A stretch of DNA of 64,000 bases from Tenebrio molitor (Eukaryota > Arthropoda > Insecta > Coleoptera > Tenebrionidae). Below are positions 33,687 through 43,300 of the stretch, piece after piece; the stretch's first letter is position 1; the number at the start of each line of letters is the position of its first letter. Made by a program: the position numbers and the translations under genes. The notes below the pieces were generated by a model. The model was given only the letters and a program-made list of their open reading frames with translations. It was not told the DNA's origin and made no database searches. The stretch spans positions 21,576,001 to 21,640,000 of the forward strand of contig NC_091052.1 in assembly GCF_963966145.1 (NCBI RefSeq). Reading direction: 5' to 3'.

Positions 33687-34918
33687 CAGGGTGGTCCCGA
33701 TATAACCTGCCAGAAGAAATCCAGTAATAGGTGACGATGAGTAGAACTCATACACAAAAAATGTTCTTTTCGTTTTCGAGATAAAAATAATTGAAAATTT
33801 GGTCAAAATTTGCTGTACGCTAATGAGTTAATCGGTTTTAAAAAGGTAATTCTGGTTACTTGGCTGCAATTTCTTTAGCAACGGTACCTGTAACACCTAT
33901 GCCATTTGTCAAGTTTAATTTTAAATTTGCGAATCCTTCAAAAAGTTATGAAATTCACAAAACAAAAATACGCCGATTTGCATTTACTCTATGGCGAAAC
34001 ACGTGGTAATTCAAGACCGGCAAGGCGACCATACGGCAAGCGTTTTCCTGAAGGAATCCTTCCGTCCCGTTGTACTTTTGTGGAGCTACATCTGCATTTA
34101 TGTGAGGTTGGTTCTGACTGATTCCAATACGATGGCGTCCCCGATCATCCATTTAACCCCTCTGGATTTTAATTTTTGGAGCTACATGAAAGATTTGGTA
34201 TACGAAATTGAAATAAATATAAAAGGCCAACTCCAGAAACGCGTAACAGACGCCCCGAACCAGTTTCGTAAAAAGCCAGAAATGCTGAATTCTGTTTATG
34301 AAAATTGGTACCGGCGTACAAGGCACAGAGAACATTAATTATGAAATAATTTTTCTAGTCTAGTTTACCTTTCATTAGTTAGTAAATATTCTCAGTTAGA
34401 GTTGAAAGTACGAATATGTAAAGTGTAAATAAATTTATTCAATACATAATTTTGGCTATTTAACCACAATTAAGACGATACTCTTATCACACAGTTCTTC
34501 CACAATTTTGCACACACTACCTCTACATTTATTTACACATTGAGGAACACCACTTTATTTATTACTCATTCATCTCAGTCTACAAAATCAGCTTTTGTAC
34601 TTAAATAAGCTGGTGAATTAACGCACACAGTGTGCAGCGTTTTCAATAAATGTCATTAATTTGATTTAGTTTGTCAGATTTGAGATTTGTCATAAACGAT
34701 TCAGGTACCTATGTTGCTTAGATACTGTCATACTTACAAACACCAACAATTAATTCCTGAGTAGGTACGTATTTTTGTGGTCAGCAGCGTCGAATGGGTG
34801 TGGATAGGGGTTAATTTTTCCCCATTATTTTGGACCTAATGAAAAGGGGTTTTTTGGACTTGTTAGATCCTTCTAATGACCCAGAATTGTTTTGGCAGGT
34901 TATATCGGGACCACCCTG
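33687..34918 (+). mobile_element. Mariner-like element with DUF4817-type transposase, internally deleted
   Basis: The TIRs start CAGGGTGGTCCCGATATAACC and are perfectly inverted for about 27 bp. TA flanks at 33685-33686 and 34919-34920. The element is 1,232 bp and carries N- and C-terminal transposase remnants joined by a deletion. Confidence 0.9.
33948..34338 (+). pseudogene. Mariner-like transposase, N- and C-terminal parts
   Basis: The frame from 33948 encodes a DUF4817-type helix-turn-helix start (KQKYADLHLLYGETRGN) as found in mariner-like insect transposases. In the next frame, 34135-34338 encodes the C-terminal LTPLDFNFWSYMKDLVYE block. The catalytic core is deleted and the frames do not join. 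Confidence 0.75.
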
Positions 34919-34920
34919 TA

Positions 34921-35330
34921 TATTAAATTGTCATGACAGCTACCTCGAATCGTACATATTATCACAAAGTACAAGATTACTCACTAGCAATATCTAATCC
35001 TGCATAATAGAGAATTTAGAAGCTTTGGAAATAGAAAAAAATATTTTAAATCCACTACGGTAACATTCCATGGTAATGTTGTACGAGTACATCTTTGTTT
35101 ACATTGTATTACCGATAATAATAATAATAATAAAAATTGATTTTTTTGTCTGAAAATTTTTTTCCATATTTTTTTCGTGTACATTTAAACATCCTCGATA
35201 CGGTAGTAACTAGTTAGTACGCCATTTTTGGGACACCCTGTATATAACTAAAAACTGGGACACTTAAAATTTAATCTATGTAAATTAGACCATTGAATTG
35301 TCAATATATTTGTCAGTGTCTATATAATAT
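34921..35330. other. Element ends and MITE half
   Basis: GGGACACCCTGTATATAAC near 35230 is a mariner-type right terminus whose partner I could not place. From about 35246 the sequence AAAACTGGGACACTTAAAATT matches 45350-45398, part of a small dispersed element. The target ATAT at 35327-35330 abuts the LTR element. Confidence 0.45.
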
Positions 35331-35504
35331 TGTAACGATTTCTATATTCGGGTTCGCTATATTTTCTAATATTTAAAGAAACTTTATTTATCACCGTCAA
35401 ACATCAAAATCTATTTATTAAACAATTGATTTTTCTCTACTCCCCCACTTCCTCATTCCACTCACTTGATTACTTCTCAGCCCACACTATCACTATTCGT
35501 AACA
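35331..35504 (-). repeat. 3' LTR of the young element
   Basis: It is a 174-bp LTR with TGTTACG...CGTTACA ends on the minus strand. AATAAA signals are present within it. I found no difference from the partner LTR. Confidence 0.9.
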
Positions 35505-35540
35505 CTGCCCTCCTTCTAAAAGATTGTTCGCCCCGAACAA

Positions 35541-38162
35541 CTAATTCTGGTCGTTGTCTCCTGCGTAAGACGCCAGACGTTCCAAGTGTACCACCTTCAT
35601 TTTAGCCCTGGGATGGCGCTGGATCCGGTATACAACGTCATTTATCCTTGTCAAGATTACGAACGGTCCTTCCCAACTCGGCTGCAGCTTTGGGCAGCGA
35701 CCTTTCTTCCGTTGACGGTTAAACAGCCACACGAGGTCTCCTTCGCGGAATCCTGTCGTGTTCACCTTCAGGTCGTATCGTGTTTTCATTCGGTCAACCA
35801 TCTGGGTCACTTTTTGGTGTTTTGCGAGAGGTAGTCTTCTCGGTGGCTGTCGGATTGGTTTGACGTTGCCGGTGTTGATGCGATCTTGTACGATGTTGGT
35901 TCTTCCAGTAGCCTCGTCTGCGGTAGCAAAGGCATCGCTTTCTGTTCGAATAAAGGCCTTGGCTTTCTTGATCTGCTCGTCCGTGAGCCGTTTCCAACCT
36001 TCAAGGAAAAGTTCTTCTACGCTCGTTTTCTTGGCTTTTCCTTTGCTCGGTTTGGACGGTTCTTCTTCACGTCGGACAACCCGCAGTACAGGATGGTATC
36101 GCTCGATTTGTAAACCTTTCTGAAGCGTGACCCTGTTGTCACTCGAATTGACCGCACGAATCGGGATTGGTCTACCAGCCTCGACGGGCGTTCGTGCTAC
36201 CATAATCGGTGTTTCCTTTGTCATGTCCGGGTCGATGTTCCCCGTCCGGTATCTCCCAGGATCTCCTTCCAACTCTGCCAAAACGATCTGTTCTGAGTTC
36301 GTCTGGAGACGCACCTTTTCGGAGACAATCACCCTTACTTCATCAATCGAGGCAGTTGAAAGATGTAACAAGATTTCTTCATTTCCGGTCTGCAGCATTC
36401 GATTCTTGATGTCCAGCACGAACCCACACTTGTTCATGATGTCCAGCCCCAAGATGAAATCGTCAACTATGTCCGCCACTACAACCCGGTGGATGACCTT
36501 AACACTTCCCAACTCGAGTCTTACATCGGCTTCTCCGAGAACTCGAACTGCTTCTCCGGTAGCTGTTTTCAGAATCAAGTCGCTTCCCTTGATTTGGAGA
36601 TTTTTCAGACATTCGACAACGTCTGGCCTCACTATAGATAGGGTTGCTCCCGTATCGACGGTCATAGTGCATGTGGTTCCATTTATGCGACCGTCTACCA
36701 ACAAACTGTCGTTCCTTTTCTTCAGCGGCGAGACTGAGACGACCCTGGGGGCTGTGCTAGCCTGATTTAGTTTTCCGACTGCCTCGAAGTCGAAGGAGTT
36801 TCTTCGTAACGGCACCGGCCATCTGTACGAGCGGCAGTTCCTCTTCAGATGGCCTACCTTACCGCAGTTGAAACATTTAGGTCTTGCGAAGGAGATGGAA
36901 CGCTGAATTTCTTCAATCATTTTCGTCATTTTCTGCAGCAAATCTCTTTGTCTTTCGGTCGGTTCCTCGACGGTTACAGCTCGAAGGCGTTGCACCGTCG
37001 GGCGAGAAGCATTTTTCGCTGCTTCGAATTCCAGAGCATGAACAAGGGCGTTAGCACATTTCTTGTGTCTGGCGAGTCTCAAAGCTAGTTGTAGCTCACC
37101 ATCGCGAACTCCATCGACGAACACGCTGGTTCCAATTTCGTGGTGAAACTGCGCGGGACCGTTGGGGTAGGCCAGGTGAACAAGCCTCTCGACGTCTGCA
37201 GCGAACTCTTGAAGATTCTCGCCGCTTTTCTGTACTCTTGCTCGCAATTGTGACTGGTACACTTGGCTGAGATGGTGGTCGCCATACCGCAACTCTAGCG
37301 CTTTGACGAATGCCGCATAATTCTTTTGATCTTCTACGGACAGAGTCTGTAATATCTGCAGTGCCTGTCCGCGTAGAGCCAATGTCAGCGCAACGGCTTT
37401 ACCTTCGTCATCCCAATTATTCGCTCCGGCGGCCGCTTCAAACTGTTTCTTATACATGGACCATGAAGTCATACCGTCGAATGGCGGAGGTTTTAGTTTC
37501 ACCAAACCTGTCTCTAGTTTCCCGGATAGTCCTGTCTTAAGTCCTTTAAAGTTTGCTTCCATTTCTTTTACCTTCCCTTCGAAGTTTTCTTTTATTCGTT
37601 CTACATCTTTCTTGATTTCTCCCACCTTTTCCTCTACACCTCTTTGGATATCCGTGACTTTTTCCTTCACTTCCTTCTTGATTTCCGTAACTTTTTCCTC
37701 CACCTTTTCCTTAAAGGTGAATTCTAGATGCTCGAGAATTCGTTTCTGTTCTGCTTTTTCTTCCAAACCCCTCTTTTCAATTTCTTCCAGAAACTTCACT
37801 TGTTCGTTTCTTTGTTGTTCTAACAGCTTCGCTTTTTCTTTTCTTCGTTCTTCTTTTTCTTCTAAAAGCCTCTTTTGTTTTTCGAGACGTTTCTTTTCTT
37901 GTTCTTCTAGAAACTTTTCTTTTGCTTCCCTTCGTTCTTCTTTTTCTTTCATAAGCTTCTTTTGTTCTTCGAGACGTTTCTTTTCTTGTTCTTCTAGAAA
38001 CTTTGCTTTTGCTTCTCTTCGTTCCTCTTTTTCTTCTACAAGCTTCTTTTGTTCTTCGAGACGTTTCTTTTCTTGTTCTGCCAGTTGTTCCAGAAGAAGT
38101 TTCATTTGTTCTTCCATGATTTTCCTTTGGTTTCTCGTGATTCTCTCAGAAGATTCGGACAT
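35541..38162 (-). CDS. Gag-protease polyprotein fused to integrase C-terminus
   Basis: The frame starts at the first ATG after the leader. Residues 1-210 are a charged coiled coil containing three 29-residue repeats at residues 27-113. A Gypsy-type capsid region follows (~residues 220-390), with the motif PPPFDGMTSWSMYKKQFEAA. A single knuckle CFNCGKVGHLKRNC lies near residue 429. The aspartic protease has its catalytic DTGA near residue 502 and a FILGLDIM block near 568. After the usual entry to reverse transcriptase (QPPRRLPLAKH, ~residue 775), the frame jumps at once into an integrase end (FREGDLVWLFNRQRKKGRCP, ~805). Full-length relatives carry ~800 more residues here. The deletion kept the frame. 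The opposite-strand open frames, up to 237 codons, are shadows of this biased sequence. Confidence 0.9.
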   Translation of the reverse strand: MSESSERITRNQRKIMEEQMKLLLEQLAEQEKKRLEEQKKLVEEKEERREAKAKFLEEQEKKRLEEQKKLMKEKEERREAKEKFLEEQEKKRLEKQKRLLEEKEERRKEKAKLLEQQRNEQVKFLEEIEKRGLEEKAEQKRILEHLEFTFKEKVEEKVTEIKKEVKEKVTDIQRGVEEKVGEIKKDVERIKENFEGKVKEMEANFKGLKTGLSGKLETGLVKLKPPPFDGMTSWSMYKKQFEAAAGANNWDDEGKAVALTLALRGQALQILQTLSVEDQKNYAAFVKALELRYGDHHLSQVYQSQLRARVQKSGENLQEFAADVERLVHLAYPNGPAQFHHEIGTSVFVDGVRDGELQLALRLARHKKCANALVHALEFEAAKNASRPTVQRLRAVTVEEPTERQRDLLQKMTKMIEEIQRSISFARPKCFNCGKVGHLKRNCRSYRWPVPLRRNSFDFEAVGKLNQASTAPRVVSVSPLKKRNDSLLVDGRINGTTCTMTVDTGATLSIVRPDVVECLKNLQIKGSDLILKTATGEAVRVLGEADVRLELGSVKVIHRVVVADIVDDFILGLDIMNKCGFVLDIKNRMLQTGNEEILLHLSTASIDEVRVIVSEKVRLQTNSEQIVLAELEGDPGRYRTGNIDPDMTKETPIMVARTPVEAGRPIPIRAVNSSDNRVTLQKGLQIERYHPVLRVVRREEEPSKPSKGKAKKTSVEELFLEGWKRLTDEQIKKAKAFIRTESDAFATADEATGRTNIVQDRINTGNVKPIRQPPRRLPLAKHQKVTQMVDRMKTRYDLKVNTTGFREGDLVWLFNRQRKKGRCPKLQPSWEGPFVILTRINDVVYRIQRHPRAKMKVVHLERLASYAGDNDQN
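37824..38084 (-). repeat. Three in-frame 87-bp repeats in gag
   Basis: Each encodes 29 residues of the form EEQEKKRLEEQKKL...EKEERREAK. The repeat keeps frame and coiled-coil heptads, so copy number could vary without disrupting the protein. Confidence 0.85.
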
Positions 38163-38202
38163 CCGCTAATTCACCAGACTTTTATGTTACACGTTTCTTT
38201 AG

Positions 38203-38221
38203 ATCCCACTTCTGACACCAA
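38203..38221 (-). other. Primer-binding site of the young LTR element
   Basis: On the minus strand TGGTGTCAGAAGTGGGATC lies one base after the 5' LTR. It starts with TGG, complementary to a tRNA CCA end. The same TCAG(A/G)AGTGGGAT core follows the LTR ends at 26999 and 28635. I do not name the tRNA. Confidence 0.7.
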
Positions 38222-38395
38222 TGTAACGATTTCTATATTCGGGTTCGCTATATTTTCTAATATTTAAAGAAACTTTATTTATCACCGTCAAACATCAAAA
38301 TCTATTTATTAAACAATTGATTTTTCTCTACTCCCCCACTTCCTCATTCCACTCACTTGATTACTTCTCAGCCCACACTATCACTATTCGTAACA
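38222..38395 (-). repeat. 5' LTR of the young element
   Basis: Identical to 35331-35504 over all 174 bp as far as I can read. Confidence 0.9.
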
Positions 38396-38514
38396 ATATG
38401 TCATACCAAAGTTAACCTATTTGTGATAAAGCCGTAATTAAACGATGCAAATTTGTAAATTTTGACTTATGTGATTGTCATTTTTGTCCCAGTTTTATTT
38501 GTCCATTGACTGTA

Positions 38515-38931
38515 CTATCCATTTACTAAACTCCCGCAGTGTCAAAGTGTTTGCATGTTGCCGCACTGCCGTTCTGAGGCTAGTAATTTTCACTTTAACG
38601 TTGGCACAAAAATTTGAAACTTCAAATTTGAAGTTAAGTTTAATAAATTCGTATTCTTTCATTCAAAGAATTACTTACACGAAATGACTTAACAAGAAAA
38701 AGATATGAAACAATTAAAGAATACTGTTAACGACCAGAGAGGAGCACGGTATTGTTAATTATTGTTTGGAAAGAAGAGAATTAACTCCATTAACATAACC
38801 AAACTTTTCTTGTTGACGTTTTTATAACTAGATTTTGTGTACAGGCAACTGAAACTGTATGTCACCATAGGTACATAAAAAAAAAGTCAAAAATTTGACA
38901 CTGACAGTGCGGGAGTTTAATAAACGGATAG
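38515..38931. mobile_element. 417-bp MITE, TA target
   Basis: The ends CTATCCATTTACTAAACTCC and GGGAGTTTAATAAACGGATAG are inverted, continuing inward through GCAGTGTCA and its complement. TA flanks at 38513-38514 and 38932-38933. Confidence 0.8.
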
Positions 38932-38972
38932 TATATATTAAAGCTTCAACTCATAAGTCATAATGACGTTAA

Positions 38973-39099
38973 TGCCCGGTTTATTCACCTTCAAGTAACT
39001 TTAATTGAACGGTAATTACCATGGATCTACCAATAGCAGATTCTAAATCATAGCAACTACTGGCCAGATAAATTTACTTGAAGGTGAATAAACCGGGCC
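38973..39099. mobile_element. 127-bp MITE, TTAA target
   Basis: The TIRs are TGCCCGGTTTATTCACCTTC and an inverted copy GAAGGTGAATAAACCGGGCC. TTAA flanks both sides (38969-38972 and 39100-39103), the target used by piggyBac and Kolobok elements. Confidence 0.85.
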
Positions 39100-39103
39100 T
39101 TAA

Positions 39104-40262
39104 GTGAAATATCGGGTGTTTTTTTAAATTTCATCTCAAAGTAGGCGTTGAAGAGGATTGAGGGACAAAAATTTTGCTTTCAAGAATAAGAGTGAAAAAG
39201 CCGGACGTAAAAAAAACCGACCGGACGTTTTAATTTTGGTCAAAAAGGAGGGCATGTCCGGCTTTATCCGGAAGTCTGGTCACCCTATAAAATTGAACTT
39301 TGTGCAACTGTTTTCAATTGAAAGCAGTGTCACAAAATGCTCATTGTGAATTGTGACACTGAAATAGAAAGATGAAATTACTACATTACAGAGGCTAGAG
39401 GGTCTGGCAACGTTGCGATTTTATGATTTTATGACGTAACGGATTCGGCATCGGCTCCGCCTCGCGTCGGTTAAAACAAATAAGTAGTGGAAGTGGAGAC
39501 GGCGCTTTGTGTTCGATTCGCTTGTCTTTTAAGCACGGATGATACTTTTAAATCGTCACTGTGTGGTAGGTATGTAATGTAGGTAGCGTTTTTAAATTCA
39601 TCTACTTTTTGCGGTGAATTTCAACATTGGTGGACTGTCAATCATAAGTTTTTTTTGTGTTGAACATTTATGTTGTGCAAAAATGTGATGAATAGGGAAA
39701 TGGATTTGGTGGAAAACTGATGACTGTGCTGACGTCATGACACCTGAAGTGTAAACATAACCTAAACATTTTTTCATTATTATTATATGAATAAATATGT
39801 GCGACATTAGTCTTCTTGGGACCATAATATTGGTAAAACGGATTACAATGCCTTTGGAAGATTCATCAGATGATGATTTATTAACTTCCTCTGATGAAGA
39901 AATTATTTTAAACAGAAGAAAGACTCATGAAAAAATTAGAGGATACGTGAATAATGTTGCACTTTTCCAGTTTTTCCCTCGCTTTGCTTTGACATTGACA
40001 GTTTGACTTCGACAAACTATTTTGACATTTCCCCCACTATTCGTCCACCAAACAACCAACTCCCATTGTAGATGGGAAAGGTGAATTTTGGTTGAGCCCA
40101 ACATGAAATTTTTGGTGAATAAAGAAACGTGTTTTCTTAAGCTCAACATAAATCTAACAGTAATATAACAACGTTTTGGTAGAAAACTGATTCCACCGAT
40201 TGATCCATCGATGAATTTAAAAACGCTCTCGTACTTATTTCCATAAGGAAATTGTATAAAAA
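39104..40262 (+). other. Upstream region of the zinc-finger gene
   Basis: It contains no clear TATA box. A short open frame at 39848-40006 begins MPLEDSSDDDLLTSSDEE; this acidic serine-rich start resembles the N-termini of some Harbinger-type transposase proteins, but it stops after 52 codons. The 5' untranslated region and promoter of the downstream gene probably lie in the last few hundred bases. Confidence 0.4.
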
Positions 40263-40376
40263 ATGTCGGACGCCATGTGCATATTGTGTCTGCGGACCGA
40301 CGATCTGTTGTGGGTGTTCAACGAGAACGTACCTTCTAACATGGCGGAAATGATAAGAGCGATTTCTAGCGTTGAG
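40263..40376 (+). CDS. Exon 1 of the ZAD gene
   Basis: ATG at 40263 opens 38 codons (MSDAMCILCLRTDDLL...) with the first cysteine pair of the ZAD. The exon ends at GAG|GTAGGT, a good donor, in phase 0. A mobile element begins only 11 bp into the intron. Confidence 0.8.
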
Positions 40377-43300
40377 GTAGGTTTATACAGTGAGTTTTTT
40401 TTAAGACTGGCCATAGGGTTTTACATGCTAATTTTTCAACCCCCTGTTAACTTTTGTTTTGTGGAAATATTTAAACCATTTCTGGAACAAAGTTGGGAGA
40501 TTTTTCAAACTATCGGATAGATTACAATTCAATATCTATCGAAAAAGTTGTGAAAAAAATATTTTTTAGCGCGCCGAAAGCGTCCAAAATTGGAGATCGT
40601 CAGGTGCTGGTTGAGCCGACAATGGCGCTACTCTGGCGGCCGCTCGACGTACTATTATTTCGGCGCCCTAAAAATATTTTTTTCACAACTTTTTCGACAG
40701 TTTGGGATATTGAATTGTAATCTATCCGATAGTTTAAAATATCTTTCAACTTTATTCCAAAAATGGTTTGAATATTTTCATCGGAACAAAAGTTAACAGG
40801 GGGTTGAAAAATTAGCATGTAAAACCCTATGGCCAGTCTTAAAAAAACTCACTGTATATACAGGGTGTCCCAGAACTCGCGGATCAAATTTACAGTGCGT
40901 TTTCCTTGGTGATAACTGAAAGCAATAGCGTTTAAAAAAAAGGACAGGGTATAATCGATTTTTTGTAATGAATAATTAAAGTTGACCAATCAGAAGGACG
41001 CTGTTAATTTGAATTTCACCTAAATTTAACCAAAGGTTTGAATTGCCTAGCAACATAATTCTAGTAAGAATGGTATGGAATTTCAAGTAAATGTTTGGGC
41101 AACTGTGAATTTTGACAACGTCAAGTTATAATTTGATTCGAAATTGTCAAATTTCGTATTGAAATCATGTATACTGCAGAGTATGCCGAAATCCTCATAA
41201 TTTATGGAGAGTGCCGGCGCAATGCACGTGAGGATGCAAGGGAATATGCAATACGTTTTCCACGACGTTTGCCATATCCAAATTATAACGTATTTCTACG
41301 GTTGGTGTACCGTGCTCGAGACACTGGGTCCTTGGTGCCTACCTGACAAGAAAATGGAGGTCCCCCGCGAGAAGTTAGAACGCCAGAGACTGAAGATGCT
41401 GTTCTTCAGCCCTTTGATGACGACGGTAGAAGAAGTATATTTGAAGAACTATATTTACCACGAACCTATAAATATTTTAGAAGAACTAGGTAAATGACCA
41501 AATTCACGAAACACTGGCTACTGTTATTCCTAATATGCTTAGACTGGCAAGGGAAAATTTAATAAAACGAGCTCGCCTATTCCTTCAGATGAAAGGTGGT
41601 CATTTTGAACACTTGTTATAAATTATTCTTTTTATTTTGCATGTTTCTTATTTCATTTGATGCATTCTACATCGTTTAGTTATAAAATTTGATCTTAAAT
41701 TTTTACTAATAATGATGCTAAAATAAATAGGTTAGTTTAATCCAGTTTTGTCTTCTTTCTTTCAGAACTGTCAATATGCTTGATCTGTTGTTCAAAACCT
41801 ACGTGTAACTCCAGCTTTTTTGCAATGTCAAGAATGTTCCTAAAAGTCTTTTCTTTTATTTCAACGATGACGAGTCCCGTTCGTGTAGCTGCGCTAATAT
41901 GTTGCAGATGCAGAGTGTATGCACAGGAGTCAGGATAAATTTCTTGTGATTCAGATTCACTTCACAGGCCCTGCACATTTCGCTTTTTACTAAGATTTTT
42001 AAGGTAGTAATATGTATTACTCACTTGACGCTACGTCGCCGTTTTGCCTTCCTTCAACAAAGGTTCAATTCATCATATCCCTCCCGTCAATTTCCCATAC
42101 CCCTCAAGGTTTCAATTGCTCTGGAAATTTTTACTCATAACAAACCATATTTCATTCATTGCCGGAAGAAGAAACTTCTTGCGTTCCCTGATTTAGATTC
42201 TATACAATTGTTCACCTGCCTTTGGCGCAATTATCCCATTTTTGGTTATTTCAAAAGTAGCTGTCACTTTTGACGTCTGTTTCGACAAGTTGACCAGATA
42301 AATATTGAAAATAATTTTATTATTCATCGAATTATACGTTGCTTGGCAATTGAGGGAAGGTACTCAATTTTCTCATAAAGGGAAAATTAGATCGAGCTCT
42401 ATTGGTCAATTTGATTAATTCATAACTAAAAAGCTGTTGCACCCTGAATATTTTTCTAAACGTTTTTTACTTTCATTACCATCAAGGAATATACAGTTTA
42501 AATTTGATCCGCGAGTTCTGGGACACCTGTATATCTATACGTAGGGGAAGGTGGGGTAAGATGACGAGGTTAACAAAAAATTAAGTTTAGGCCAAGAAAA
42601 CGTTAATATAATGAATTAAAAAGACAGTAACATATTACGTTGATATATTACTCTTAAATTCCACATGATTTTAAAGTAATTATAAGTTCCAATATTACTA
42701 AAAATGAACATAAACAAAAAATTGTATTTTAGTCATCTTACCCCATAGTCCGGTAAGATGACGAACATAATGGAGTAAGTGGGACCTTCATACATAAATC
42801 ACAAATAAACTCTCCTTTGCCACCATGATTGAAGCAGTCTTCGTGACACCATTTTTGTTTCGCTTACTTTGAATAGGACGATTAATAGTTGATAAGGGCT
42901 TAATTTCCCAAAGTGAGGTGTTGGATTTTAAGTTTACGTGTTTCATGTTGTATGTAACTAGAATTTGCAAAAGTAATTTTGAATGCCTAAGGTTCATGAC
43001 TATCAATTGAGAGATTCTTTGCTCAAGTCCAACTAAATATGCCTCCAGAAACCAAAACTGATTGTGAAACGAAAAAACATCTATCAGTTAGTGAGAAATG
43101 AGTCATTTGCAACTGTTGCAAGGAATTCGCTGCCTTACATTTTTGACATGGTTACGATATCTTTTTTTTGTCACCAGAAACCACATAATCTCCAACCTAA
43201 CCAAATTTAAGGCACAACAATAACGAATATTCCTAAATCCTAGGGAGTACCTAATTTCTTGTTGACAGTACTATAGTAAACGTTGAGAGTTTGCCGATTT

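Larger units (their letters stand above)
35331..38395 (-). mobile_element. Young non-autonomous Gypsy-type LTR element (3.07 kb)
   Basis: Two 174-bp LTRs (35331-35504 and 38222-38395) appear identical base for base. The target ATAT is duplicated at 35327-35330 and 38396-38399. On the minus strand, TGGTGTCAGAAGTGGGA one base inside the 5' LTR is the primer-binding site, and AGAAGGAGGGCAG just before the 3' LTR is the polypurine tract. One uninterrupted 873-codon frame fills the interior. Reverse transcriptase, RNase H and the integrase catalytic core are deleted, so mobility would need enzymes supplied by a relative. Confidence 0.92.

Noticed and set aside
36127..38169. Long plus-strand open frames of 212 and 237 codons
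   Set aside because: They are antisense to the gag-protease frame and arise from its biased composition; the serine/phenylalanine-rich products are mirror images of the coiled coil.
40493..40818. Paired open frames on both strands
   Set aside because: They mirror each other because the sequence is a foldback MITE.
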